Source: Reclinomonas americana ATCC 50394
Lineage: Eukaryota; Jakobida; Jakobea; Jakobida
Assembly: GCA_048213135.1 (NCBI GenBank)
Contig: PS015381.1
Location: 4,229-52,425 of the forward strand
Length of the DNA: 48,197 nucleotides
Direction: 5' to 3'
Position numbers and translations under genes: made by a program. Position 1 is the first letter of the stretch; every line of letters starts with the position of its first letter. The notes beneath the pieces are model-generated. The model worked only from the letters and a program-made list of their open reading frames with translations, had not been told where the DNA came from and did no database searches. Shown one piece after another: positions 1 through 10,523 of the stretch.

Positions 1-419
1 GTTGATGGCGTGATTTCGTTTGGAGAAGGAGGGATCGGTGGCATCGACTCCGGGCGCGTAGATCTCCATGTGTCTCGACTGTGAGACGAGCGAGTTGGTC
101 GGGCGAGTCAGCAGGGTGCACACGGCGATGCGGTGGCCTGCAAAGGGGAGTGAGTAATTTGAGATTCAGAGATTCGACGATGCGTGACTTTATAGACACG
201 TTGTGGTGAAGAGCAGGGAGTGAGGGAGGCGTGAGAAAGAGAGAGGGGAGAGGGAAGAGAGATAGTGTGTGTGAGTGTGTGTGGGAGAGAGAGATACAGA
301 GAAATCGACCGTTGAAAAACGATTGGGCGCGAATTGAGTGTGTGTGCGCACGTGAATGAGAGTGAGAGAGCGAGTGGAGGAGGGCGTGACGTACCGCGAT
401 AGATGAGCCAACGGCACAT
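1..419 (-). CDS. Class II glutamine amidotransferase, DUG3/EgtC/YafJ type (5' end, runs off the window)
   Basis: The protein starts MCRWLIYRG, the signature start of the DUG3/EgtC/YafJ family, in which Cys2 is exposed by removal of Met1 and is the glutaminase nucleophile. Exon 1 is 395-419 (25 nt) and ends at a GTACGT donor at 394. After a TTTGCAG acceptor, exon 2 runs from 137 to the window edge and continues in phase: HRIAVCTLLTRPTNSLVSQS, then RHMEIYAPGVDATDPSFSKR. The segment 'L-RP-x-NSL-x-x-QS' matches the family's conserved 'RP-x-HSL-x-x-QS' stretch. In fungi Dug3 acts with Dug2 in glutathione degradation; in bacteria EgtC removes glutamate in ergothioneine synthesis, so the substrate cannot be assigned from about 55 residues. 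The rest of the gene lies to the left of the window. The interval 138-394 is intron with GT/GA-rich sequence. Confidence 0.72.
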
Positions 420-647
420 GATTGGCGGTGTGAGAGAGAAACGAGGAGAGGGTGAATTGGATTGACCGATTTTGGTTTCTCGCAGCGAATGTTCGAATCC
501 GCAACTTTCCAACAAACGAAGTTACTCTTACAGCTGCTGACATGGACGCTTGCGGCCTGCAGAATATGACACTCAGACCACCTGAGCTGCATCTGCAAAC
601 CACAGACTCGGCGTTGGCACAAGTGTTTACATTGACGTTCTATAGTT
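420..647. other. Short spacer between two minus-strand genes
   Basis: This interval holds either the 3' end of the 969-residue gene or the 5' region of the amidotransferase. On the minus strand a possible small exon, bounded by GTTTGCAG and a GTAAGA donor, lies around 532-590. I could not decide which gene it belongs to. Confidence 0.3.
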
Positions 648-3557
648 CTATATTACATAAACAACACGGCTGTCTCGCAACCGCGACAGTCTATCAACAA
701 CGCAGTCTATCAACAACGCGGCTGCACAAAGACGGTGAGACACACAAAACCACCAACACGGCGAGCAGCAGCGATTTGCACGTACCATTGAATGGCTGAG
801 ATACACCACAGCTCGTAGACCAGATCGGATGAGCTCGTCGGCCGCCGCCTTCCGCGTGACGGCGTCCTCGTGCCTGTCGAAATTTGTGAAAGCGAGTTGG
901 CCCACTGGCAGCTCGCCCTCCACCCGCTCGGTGAGCTTGGAATGTGCCCAACGCTGTTCCTCGTCAATATCCACAGCGAGTTGTCGCCCCTCTCGGCGGC
1001 GAGCCTCACACAGGCGGACTTCAGGTGTCTCGTGCCAGAAGCTGAGTTGTTCGTGGTCGTCCATCGGCGAGTGCGCCATATAGCTGAACACCCAACCGAG
1101 AGTGTCCATCGCGCGTCGAAGGCCATTGATGTTGCGCGACAGCCATTGACGGGCATCAGCGCTAGTCGCTCCGTCAGCGGGCTCCACCCAGCCAAGGAAG
1201 GCGGCCAAGCGCTTCGTTTTGAGACCGTCGTTGCCATAGGCCAAGGGAACACGACTGTGCCGACATAGCCAGATAAATCGCTCAGCCTCAGCCACTGTCC
1301 CCAACACCCGCAACGCCGGAAGCTGCGGGCATTCCTCTGGCAGGTCGACAATCAGAACCGCCGGCGTCTCGGCATCACACGCCACACCGGCGTTGCGGCA
1401 GCGTTCCTTCCTAAGCATTTCCCTTCCCCGGGCATGCCAGCAGGCACGAGAAAAAGTCTCAAAGAAGTAGAACGCCTCCTGCGGCGACAAGTCACTGTTG
1501 GGCCAGGATCGGTAGTCGGTAACGTTTTCGTCTCGAAGGATCATCTTGGCAACAGATCCGATACACCCGTGATACCATCGCTTGTAGCCGACAGCAGGTG
1601 CCTTGAGTTTGGCTTCCGTCAACAGTCGTCCGACAATGTCCGAGTCTGTCGAGGCAAAGTTGCGAGGAACCACGGTGGCACACACGAGAACGCCGGAGAC
1701 TGTACTCGGGAAGTCTACACGCTGGCAACCTCCCAGTGGCCCTCGACGGCGCGCCTTGTCAACTGCTTGATCGATAGTCGCCTGCTCTGATGCGTACACT
1801 CGCAGTCCATAGGCGGTGCCGACGTACGTCGCCAGCCAATCAGTCACGTCGTCCTCGCTCGGAGTGCGCTCTGCGTACCGTAAATCCTCAAGCCAACTCA
1901 TGAAAGCTCGTCGAGCGGACACTTCAAGGCACTCGAGTGACTGCCCGGGGTCGCGAGAAGGAAAACGTGACGCGACCGACCACAGTAGTCCAGGCAAGTA
2001 CTCCGATACAAAACGAGCTGCACCAATGCGATACAGTTCGATACATGTTGGCGAGCCCGGAGTCACCAGCCGCAACGCCTCCGCTGGAGACAACCCACAA
2101 AGGCAGAGCTCGTCCAGTAACGATGCATACAACACGGTATGCTGCTCGCCAAGCCAGTACATGCAAGTCCAGTAATCGCGGCAAGACGAAGAGAGAATTG
2201 TTGAACGGAAAGCTTCTCGCGCCACTGCGTCACACTCGGGAGACGCCAACGACATGAGTCGCAGTGCAGGAGATTGCGTAAGGCCACACTCCTTCGCACC
2301 AAAGTCGGCAAGCCGCCGGAAGACCGTGCATGACAGTGCAGCGATCATTTTCCGCACGTCACCTGCATTGATATCCAAATCTCGTCCGTCGTCAGTAAAC
2401 AGACCAATCATACTGGTGAAGATCGCCGCCACCAGTGCATCCTCATCCACATTCTGGCCGAGCGGAAACACGCTGTTGAGCATGCGGATGACGACATCGC
2501 AGGTGACACGATCTCGGCAGCGAAAGTTGATGTTCCGGTACGCCGTAAGTAGCGCCACTGCTGACCGTACATCGTGGTGCGATGTGCTGGAGGTGACGAG
2601 GGCGACAATACACTCCACCGCACCGCGCTCTCGAAACTCGGCTTGTAGACGTTCCGAGTCAAACGTGACGTTGCCGATGAAGGTGGCACAGTACTCCAAC
2701 TCGAGTCGACGGGCACTGGACACCTCGAGCTCGCGCTGAAGGACGCCCATGGCACAGTCAATGAACGGTGCGGCTGCATCGTCGTGGTTGGGGTGGTTGT
2801 GAAACCACACTCCGAGAAGATGGTACACGCGGCCGCGGAGGCCGGGGCAATCAACGTCGCTGCGAAGCACATCCAGCAGCACGCGCAAGCAGTCGTCGTC
2901 GCTGCGCAGCAGCTCAAGGATGGCATCGTCACCGTCAGGGATATCGTCAACGGCGGCCGCGAATGCGGAGGGAACGGCTAACACCTCGTCAACTGCAGAC
3001 GAGAACTGTGAACGGATGCAGACGCCCAGCAGCAGCTCAACCAGCGCAGCAAACGAATGAGAGTCCTCGTCAGTAATCACAGAATCGTCAACCGTCGTCG
3101 TTGAGAGAGGAGGTCGAGGTGAACACCGACGCAGTCGATCAAGCGCGGCGGAAGCAATCGCCAGACGCACTGGACGATCGCGGAACACCGACGCTCTTGT
3201 GAGAAATGGCTGCAGCAGCAGGATCGCCAGCACTCCGACCACGCCATGTTGGTAGTCCTCTGCTCGACTCAACATGCCGAGAGTGGCCTCGCACAACTCC
3301 ACCAGCATGTCGTCAACACGATTGCCTCTCTCCAACCGGCCGTCCTGCCTCTCGATCATCACATCGTCACAAACAGTCGCCGCGTGCACGAGTCGCCGAG
3401 TGGCCGATTCGGCGAGCTTCAGATGGAGCACGGCGCTTTCCGCGAACTCTTGTTGTAGTTGTGCCTCGGCATCCTGCAGGCCTCTCAAGGCGAGCCGGAG
3501 CTCATCCTCGGTCTTGTCGTGTTGCATATCGACGACCACTGTATCAGATGACAACAT
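648..3557 (-). CDS. Unidentified 969-residue helical protein, single long exon
   Basis: An uninterrupted reading frame of 969 codons starts MLSSDTVVVDMQHDKTEDEL. The first half is rich in leucine-heavy amphipathic helices (for example DDCLRVLLDVLRSDVDCPGL and RRLELEYCATFIGNVTFDSE), which suggests an ARM/HEAT-like helical solenoid. The last 60 or so residues (EEQRWAHSKLTERVEG ... AFTNFD ... RKAAADELIRSGLRAVVY) weakly resemble a RyR-type repeat ('W..K...G......P...LD...K.......L...GY'), but this is only an impression. The true C-terminus is uncertain: a strong donor, ATG|GTACGTGC, follows residues SHSM near 795, and the sequence after it (poly-basic and Cys-rich down to 648) looks like intron read-through. 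No function is assigned. A 2.9-kb exon is unusual among the finely split genes here. Confidence 0.6.
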   Translation of the reverse strand: MLSSDTVVVDMQHDKTEDELRLALRGLQDAEAQLQQEFAESAVLHLKLAESATRRLVHAATVCDDVMIERQDGRLERGNRVDDMLVELCEATLGMLSRAEDYQHGVVGVLAILLLQPFLTRASVFRDRPVRLAIASAALDRLRRCSPRPPLSTTTVDDSVITDEDSHSFAALVELLLGVCIRSQFSSAVDEVLAVPSAFAAAVDDIPDGDDAILELLRSDDDCLRVLLDVLRSDVDCPGLRGRVYHLLGVWFHNHPNHDDAAAPFIDCAMGVLQRELEVSSARRLELEYCATFIGNVTFDSERLQAEFRERGAVECIVALVTSSTSHHDVRSAVALLTAYRNINFRCRDRVTCDVVIRMLNSVFPLGQNVDEDALVAAIFTSMIGLFTDDGRDLDINAGDVRKMIAALSCTVFRRLADFGAKECGLTQSPALRLMSLASPECDAVAREAFRSTILSSSCRDYWTCMYWLGEQHTVLYASLLDELCLCGLSPAEALRLVTPGSPTCIELYRIGAARFVSEYLPGLLWSVASRFPSRDPGQSLECLEVSARRAFMSWLEDLRYAERTPSEDDVTDWLATYVGTAYGLRVYASEQATIDQAVDKARRRGPLGGCQRVDFPSTVSGVLVCATVVPRNFASTDSDIVGRLLTEAKLKAPAVGYKRWYHGCIGSVAKMILRDENVTDYRSWPNSDLSPQEAFYFFETFSRACWHARGREMLRKERCRNAGVACDAETPAVLIVDLPEECPQLPALRVLGTVAEAERFIWLCRHSRVPLAYGNDGLKTKRLAAFLGWVEPADGATSADARQWLSRNINGLRRAMDTLGWVFSYMAHSPMDDHEQLSFWHETPEVRLCEARRREGRQLAVDIDEEQRWAHSKLTERVEGELPVGQLAFTNFDRHEDAVTRKAAADELIRSGLRAVVYLSHSMVRANRCCSPCWWFCVSHRLCAAALLIDCVVDRLSRLRDSRVVYVI

Positions 3558-4020
3558 TTACACAACAACAACAACAGCAACAACAACAAGTGACATGGGT
3601 GGAGCTTGCAAGCAGAGCGGTGTTGGGCGGAAGGCCCCACAACGCCACAACCATGGCCAGGAAGGAAGGAAACAGCATAGATGCGGCGGCAGACTCACGA
3701 TCGATTGCCACTGTGCCCATAATTAGACTCACATGCGCAGATCTGGCAAGCTACTGCGCGCGTGCCTGCTGTGGAAGCAGTCGTCGCGCGGAGCCCAGAT
3801 GCGTCGTCGTATCACGCGATCGTCAGACGACAGAGAGACTGCGTGACAAGTCGAACGAGTGTCACACGCAGTGGTGCGAGAAGGCCGCCGACTGCACAAC
3901 AGAGTGGCACAAACCGCAGTCAAGCAGCAGAGTGAAACGCACCTCGCTCTTGTCTTCACGAATAGAATAGAAACGCGACAACAGTCGATTGGTTGGTTGC
4001 AACTCCGTTCACGCCTCACT

Positions 4021-4131
4021 NNNNNNNNNNNNNNNNNNNNNNNNNNNNNNNNNNNNNNNNNNNNNNNNNNNNNNNNNNNNNNNNNNNNNNNNNNNNNNNN
4101 NNNNNNNNNNNNNNNNNNNNNNNNNNNNNNN
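4021..4131. other. Assembly gap (111 N)
   Basis: Run of N directly upstream of a long CA repeat, as expected when a microsatellite breaks assembly. Confidence 0.99.
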
Positions 4132-4140
4132 CGACAACAA

Positions 4141-4157
4141 CACACACACACACACAC

Positions 4158-4211
<54 letters not shown>
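4141..4211. repeat. (CA)n microsatellite
   Basis: About 35 CA dinucleotides with one interruption, next to an assembly gap. A shorter CA run follows at 4241-4258. Confidence 0.97.
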
Positions 4212-4215
<4 letters not shown>

Positions 4216-4316
4216 CGGAAAAATGCAGCTGACATGCATGCACACACACACACACACAGCCAACTGCCGGTGAATGCAGTGGCACTCGCAACGTCGACGA
4301 GGAGGAGCGCGAGGCA

Positions 4317-7300
4317 ATGCACGTGGAAGAGGTATGCACACATTGTCTCTCTTTATATTCTCTCTGTCACATTGAAATGTGTGCAGGTTGCCGCCGACGC
4401 CTCCTCTCCTGTTGTTTCCTCACTCACTCGCCCCGACGGAGTGGCCGTGCTGACCATCAACAACCCGCCAGTCAACTCGCTCACTGAGCGCGTGTTCAAG
4501 GAGCTGTTTGAGTTGCGTTTACCTTCTTCTTGTCTTTGCATGAAAAAATGTTGATCTCATCATCGTGCATGGTTAGAGGGTACGCGCGTGCGGTGGCCGA
4601 CAAGGCCGTCAAGGCGATTGTCGTGCAGGGCGCCGGCAATGTCTTTGTGGCCGGTGCCGATATCAAGATGCTGCAGCGTCAGCAGCGTGAGAGTTCTGTT
4701 TCCCCCCGCCTTCTCTGTCTCATTTCCCTCTCTGTCTCTCCCTCATCCCTTCATCGTGTGTCTTTCTTTGTTCGTCAGTCGGTCCCGTGCTCCCTTTCTC
4801 TTCTCTCGCCTCCCGTCGCTCCCCTCTATCTCCCTCTCTTGGCTGTCTGTCCCTCCCTCATCCCTTCATTCTGTGTCTTTGTTCAGGCGGTCCCGTTCGC
4901 CCTTTCTCTTCACTCTCTTCCCGTCGCTCTCCTCTACCTCTCTTGTTTGCTTCGCTGTCTGTCTCTCTCTCATCCCTTCATCGTGTGTCTTTCTTTGTTC
5001 ATCAGTCGGTCCCGTTCTCCCTTTCTCTTCTCTCTCCTCCCGTCGCCCTCCTCTACCTCTCTTGTTTGCTTCGCTGTTTGTCTCTCCCTCCTCCCCTCAC
5101 CCTGTGTCTTTGTTCATCAGTCGGTCCCGTTCTCCCAGGCCCTTTCTCTTCTCTCTCCTCCCGTCGCCCTCCTCTATCTCCCTTTCTTGGCTGTCTGTCT
5201 CTCCCTCATCCCTTCACCCTGACAGTCTCTCCCCCTTCGCCCTCTCTCTCTATCTTTCTCCCTTTGTGGTTGTTTGTCTGTCTGTCAGTCCCTCTCTCTC
5301 TCCCCTTCTCCCTCCCATCCTCCCTCCCTTCTTCCCTTCCCCCCTTTCTCCTCGTCTCTCCCCTTTGTGTTTGTCCTTCTGTCTTCTGCAGTTCTGTCTC
5401 TCTGTCTTTCTCTCTCCACCCTTCGCCCTCTTCTATCTCCCCCGTGTGTGTGCTCTTGTGATCCGGTCCTCTCTCGCTTTGTTTGCTGTCTCAGTGTCTG
5501 TTCCTCCCTGCGCCCACTCTCGTGTTGCACCCTGCCTTCGCCTTCTTTTTCTCTCCCTCTCTCTTTGTCTGTCTCTAACAGTGACCCCTTTCCCCCCTTG
5601 GCATTCCTTCCCCACCCTCCCTTCCTTCTCCCCCTTCCCCTTCCCCTCTCTTCCCCCCTCAGACGTCAACATGGCGCAGTTCCTCGACGGCGTGAACGAG
5701 AAGCTCAACCAGCTCGAGTCTGGCCCGAAGCCGGTGGTGGCCGCCATCAAGTCGCTGGCCCTCGGCGGCGGCCTGGAGATCGCCATGGGCTGCCACGCGC
5801 GCATCTGCACCGCCGACTCCAAGCTTGGTCTGCCCGAGTTGCAGGTCTGTGTGTGTGCACCTTGTTTCTACTTGCAGCCGAGTCAACTCACTCTCTCGCG
5901 TGTTTGTCAGCTTGGCATTATTCCGGGCAATGGGTTAGTGCATTCTTCTCCTTTCTTCCATCTACAATCCTCTCACCCGCGTCGCGCACAGTGGCACGCA
6001 GCGTCTGCCGCGTCTGGTGGGCGTGCAAAAGGCCCTCGAGATGATGCTGGTGCGACACTCTCTTCCCCCTTGCCCCTTACCTTTCTTTACTGACGTTTGT
6101 CGGGCATGCAGCTGAGCAAGCAAATCAAGGCCGAGGAGGCCAAGAAACTCGGCCTGGTCGACGAGGTGGTGCCGAATGCCGCCGGTCTGCTGGATGCGGC
6201 TGCGGAGTACGCGCTGAAGCTGGCCTCCGGCACCATCAAGCGCCGCGAGGCGCTCACCTACACGCGCAAGCTGGAGGCATCGCTGATGGTGTCGATGATT
6301 TGCGCCGAGGCTCGCCGCCGTGCCAAGAAGCAAAATCCGCACGTGAACCACACAATCGAGTGCATCGATGTGGTCGAGGTCGGCGTCTCCAAGGGCGGTG
6401 CCGCCGGCTTGAAGGCTGTTGAGTCAGCGCGCATATGCCTCCCTCTCTCTTTCATGTGACTCATTCCACCCGCAGGAAGCGGAGGCGTTTGCTCGCTGCC
6501 AGCTGTCGGACGTGGGTCGCGCGCTCGTCTCGTTCTTCTTGGCCACTCGCGCCACGTCGCATGTGCCGGGAGTGACGGACACGGGGGCCAAGCCGCGCAA
6601 GATTCGCAGGTGGGTGGGGGGAGGAGAAGGGGGGGAAGGGGAAGAGAGAAGCAAATGGAATCATCGTCGGTCACCACTTTCTGCCTTGGTGTGTTTGTGG
6701 GGAGGCACTGTGTGATTTGACCTTTGATTTGATATTGTTCTTGTGGCGTTGTTTTTGTTTGATTGTGTGCTTGAGAGCAAGAGAGTTCTATTCTGTGTCT
6801 GCATGCGAGTCTTCCTCTCCATCTTTGCGCTTGTGTGGAGACTCCTCTCACCTCTCTCTCCTCCTCAGTATGGCCGTCGTCGGTGGCGGCTTGATGGGCA
6901 GCGGCATTGCCGGTAATGCTCTTCTCCGTGGCCTGCGCGTGATTGTCAAGGAGGTGAACCAGCAGGCACTCGACGGCGCCATTGCTCGTGTGCACGGTTT
7001 GCTTGTTCGCCTTCCTGTGCTATCGCACTCCGGTGTCACACTCATGAGGATTGCAGCCATTCTGGATTCGCGCCTGAAGAAGAAGCGCATGACCAAGGAG
7101 CAGTACGACGCCTGCAAGGCCAACTTTGTTCCGCAAACCGACTTTGCCGGCTTCAACCAGGTTGACCTGGTCATTGAGGCGGCCATTGAGAATGTGGAGC
7201 TGAAGCAGCGCATCTTTGCCGATCTCGAGCGCGAATGCAGCAAGACGGTGCGCCTCTCTTCACTTTCAGTCTGGGTGTGTTGGGCGATTGACCGAGTGGC

Positions 7301-10205
7301 CTTTCTATGTTGCAGTGCATTCTGGCCACCAACACCAGCACCATCGACCTCGACATTGTCGGCGCCAAGACGAGTGCCTCGGATCGCATTGTTGGTCTGC
7401 ACTACTTTTCGTTGCGTCCCTGTCACGTGTGTGCTGTGTGGCGCATGAGCGATCGCCTGACGACTACTGGCGGCAGACCGGCGCACGTCATGCCGCTGCT
7501 GGAGATCATTCGCGGCAAGGCGACCTCTGCGCAGGTGATGATCGGCGTGTGTCAGTGTGTCAGCGGGATTTCTCGCTCTTGATCGTTTGACGCTGTGTTC
7601 GTTGTTCAGGTGATTGTCGACTCTCTCGGCTTCTCGAAGCAAGTCACCAAGACACCGATCGTCGTCGGCAACTGCCCAGGTGTGTGCTGCGTTGGTGGGC
7701 ATTGTTGCTTGCTGAGTGATTGCTGACACGCGCGCACGCAGGCTTCATGATCAACCGGTAACGTGGTGGTGGTACATGGAGTCGTTTTCGTGCCGCATTT
7801 CGTTCTCACCTTATTTGTTTTGATCTTGGGACGTGATGCAGCATCTTCTTCCCCATGTTGCGTGAATGTGGTTTCTTGTTGTCGTGAGCTTGTTTCAGTG
7901 CTGACTTGTCGATCATTTCTGCGTGACTAGGTCGTTGCGTAGCTTGGTGTGCGCTTCCTGTTCTCACACAGTAGCTCACACCTCGCGGCAGAGCGAGTCT
8001 GCAGTTCCTGGTGGAGCGCGGCATGGATCCGTACGCCATCGACAAGATCATGCAGGACTTTGGCATGGCTCTCGGCCCCTTCCGCACTGGCGGTCTGTGA
8101 TATGGGTGAAAATCGCCCTGTGTACCTTCCTGCTGCTTGTGATATCTTCTCTCCTCTTTTCGTGATGTGCACCGCAGCATATCCTCTGAGCAGCGCGCTG
8201 TGGAGTTTCTCTCATTTCTGTCAGCTGCATACGTACTGCACAAGTCATCTGTCTGGTTGCTTCTCGTGGATGGCGCTGCATATCTACCGAATGTGTTTTC
8301 CCTGTCGTCACTCCTTCTCTGATGTTTACGCTTTGATCCATCTGCTCCGTTGCCACAAATATCAGTGTGGTTGCTGCTTCTCGTGCAGTTGCCCATCTCC
8401 CTCGTTCCTCACACCGACCTGTCTCCGTTCCTCCCGTCTCTGTCCTTCCTTCGCTCTCCATCTGTCTCCCCCTTTCTCCCGTGTCCCCTCACCACCTCTC
8501 CCCTTCCTCCCTTCCTCCCTTCCTCCCTGTCCTGCGACAGACTTGGCCGGCCTCGACGTCCTCGTGTACGCCCACGCGCTGATGGCGCAGTACTACGGCG
8601 ACCGCACCACCGGCATTGAGATCGTCAAGCAAATGGTCGCCGATGGCCGCCTCGGACAAAAGACAGGCGCCGGCTACTACTCGTACGCCAAGGGATCGCG
8701 CGAGGCCAAGCCGGATGCGCGTGGCATTGCCAAGTACATTGAGGCCGCGCGCCGTGGCAGCAAGGTGTGCTCGTGTCTGGGCGTCTCTGCAGACTCTCTC
8801 GTGTCTCTTCCTTGGTGTTCACTCTGTGTTGTTTTCTGGCGATGCGTTCTCTTCACTGTCCCTTTCGTGCTGTGCGCGCCTCTTCAGGGCGACGCGTTCT
8901 CTCGCCCATCTCGTTCTTCCATCCTCTCCGCAACCGCTCCTCACTCTTTGTTCCTTCCCCCCATTCCTTCCCCGTGTTTCTTCCCGCCTGTTCCTTCCCC
9001 CTCACGTTCCCCCATCACTTCCCCCTCTCCCTTCCCCGTTCCTTTCCCTCTTCTTTTCCCCCTCTTCCTTCACCCTGNNNNNNNNNNNNNNNNNNNNNNN
9101 NNNNNNNNNNNNNNNNNNNNNNNNNNNNNNNNNNNNNNNNNNNNNNNNNNNNNNNNNNNNNNNNNNNNNNNNNNNNNNNNNNNNNNNNNNNNNNNNNNNN
9201 NNNNNNNNNNNNNNNNNNNNNNNNNNNNNNNNNNNNNNNNNNNNNNNNNNNNNNNNNNNNNNNNNNNNNNNNNNNNNNNNNNNNNNNNNNNNNNNNNNNN
9301 NNNNNNNNNNNNNNNNNNNNNNNNNNNNNNNNNNNNNNNNNNNNNNNNNNNNNNNNNNNNNNNNNNNNNNNNNNNNNNNNNNNNNNNNNNNNNNNNNNNN
9401 NNNNNNNNNNNNNNNNNNNNNNNNNNNNNNNNNNNNNNNNNNNNNNNNNNNNNNNNNNNNNNNNNNNNNNNNNNNNNNNNNNNNNNNNNNNNNNNNNNNN
9501 NNNNNNNNNNNNNNNNNNNNNNNNNNNNNNNNNNNNNNNNNNNNNNNNNNNNNNNNNNNNNNNNNNNNNNNNNNNNNNNNNNNNNNNNNNNNNNNNNNNN
9601 NNNNNNNNNNNNNNNNNNNNNNNNNNNNNNNNNNNNNNNNNNNNNNNNNNNNNNNNNNNNNNNNNNNNNNNNNNNNNNNNNNNNNNNNNNNNNNNNNNNN
9701 NNNNNNNNNNNNNNNNNNNNNNNNNNNNNNNNNNNNNNNNNNNNNNNNNNNNNNNNNNNNNNNNNNNNNNNNNNNNNNNNNNNNNNNNNNNNNNNNNNNN
9801 NNNNNNNNNNNNNNNGGCACGAAGATGTTTCTTCTCTTGCGTGTAACTCACCTGCCTGCCACAGATCGTGCTCTTCCCGATCGTGAACGAGGCCTGCCGC
9901 ACCCTCGACGACGGCATTGTCATTCGCGCTTCCGACATTGACGTGGGCACAGTTGCGTCCGCTTTCTCCCTCCCTCTACTCCTTTGCCCCCTCTCCCTCT
10001 CTCATCATCTCTCAAACAGGTCATGGGTATGGGCTTCCCACCGCACCGCGGCGGCCTCATGTGCTGGGCTGACACCCTCGGCTCCCGCTACATCTTCGAC
10101 CGCCTGAACGAGTGGAGCCGCACCAATGCCTCGCACGCCGCGCTCTTCCGTCCCTCGCCGTTCCTCGAGGCTCGCGCCCGCGACAACAAGCCGCTCAGCA
10201 AGTGA
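4317..10205 (+). CDS. Peroxisomal-type multifunctional enzyme: enoyl-CoA hydratase / 3-hydroxyacyl-CoA dehydrogenase
   Basis: Catalyses two consecutive beta-oxidation steps, hydrating 2-enoyl-CoA and then oxidising L-3-hydroxyacyl-CoA with NAD+. Exons: 4317-4331, 4387-4511, 4577-4686, 5663-5844, 5911-5933, 5992-6049, 6112-6417, 6476-6609, 6869-6996, 7057-7247, 7316-7410, 7477-7534, 7610-7679, 7742-7757, 7842-7861, 7994-8092, 8541-8764, an exon hidden in the gap at 9078-9815, 9865-9951, 10020-10205. Phases close throughout. N-terminal crotonase domain: FVAGADIKM, then ALGGGLEIAMGCHARI and GTQRLPRLVG. Rossmann domain: GGGLMGSGIAGN and NTSTIDLDIVG; active-site loop HYFSPAHVMPLLEI. C-terminal duplicated dehydrogenase domain ends in MGMGFPPHRGGLMCWAD. 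Length is about 725 residues, the order is that of plant MFP2, and about 18 residues are missing in the gap. Exon 15/16 uses a 'GGCAGAG' acceptor. The C-terminus reads PLSK-stop, with no SKL-type PTS1. Confidence 0.93.
4700..5220 (+). repeat. Pyrimidine-rich minisatellite, period about 108-119 bp, inside an intron
   Basis: Intron 3 of the multifunctional enzyme gene (4687-5662) contains at least four tandem units. The marker GGTCCCGT occurs near 4781, 4889, 5008 and 5123, and each unit also carries CTCATCCCTTCA and TGTCTTTGTTCATCAG-like blocks. Almost every base is C or T on the coding strand. Several units end in a polypyrimidine tract plus CAG, resembling unused 3' splice sites; the acceptor used is at 5662. 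Confidence 0.85.
9078..9815. other. Assembly gap (738 N) hiding one exon
   Basis: Lies inside the multifunctional enzyme gene. Comparison with the family predicts about 18 residues missing between RRGSK (exon ending at 8764) and IVLFPIVNEACR (exon starting at 9865). Confidence 0.95.
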
Positions 10206-10523
10206 GCCACCACTGATGTGCACGCGCGCTTGTTACATCCTCTTTATCCGTTCAGAGTGTACGACGAAGGATGATGGGCTGCGGAAGTGGGGCTTGGTGT
10301 TCAGATACAGGGGTGAGCGCAAAATCGGTCATTATTGCCCGTGTACTTGTCCGTGTTTCTTCTCATGCCAGCGGACGAAACTCTGGATGGTGAACGTGAT
10401 CACGTTGTGGCAAGAATGCGACCCAGTGCAGCACACGGTAAGGCGGTGCTAATTCCGAACAGGCAGTGACAAAAGCATACTGTCTTTTCGCACTTTTTTC
10501 GTCGTCGTCACCGAGAACACACC
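10206..10523. other. Intergenic spacer
   Basis: No gene seen. It contains the 3' region of the multifunctional enzyme and the promoter of the first ABM-like gene. The 40 bases before the ATG at 10524 (T-rich, then CGTCG..CACCGAG) resemble those before the ATG at 11479, so the tandem copies share promoter-proximal sequence. Confidence 0.5.

Larger units (their letters stand above)
3558..4316. other. Divergent intergenic region with gap and microsatellite
   Basis: This separates the minus-strand 969-residue gene from the plus-strand multifunctional enzyme and is presumably promoter for both. It contains short CAA-rich tracts (3565-3590), a 111-base N run (4021-4131) and a CA repeat. I see no convincing exon in it; the long frames here are produced by CA/GT repeats and N. 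Confidence 0.6.

Noticed and set aside
4016-4343. Frames rich in His-Thr or Cys-Val across the CA repeat
   Set aside because: These are translations of a dinucleotide repeat and N, not genes; the same applies at 14431-14815 and 30242-30670.
7854-7993. GC donor after FFPM in the multifunctional enzyme
   Set aside because: A GT donor (C|GTGAAT at 7862) with the acceptor GGCAGAG gives the same protein length with canonical ends; kept as an alternative only.
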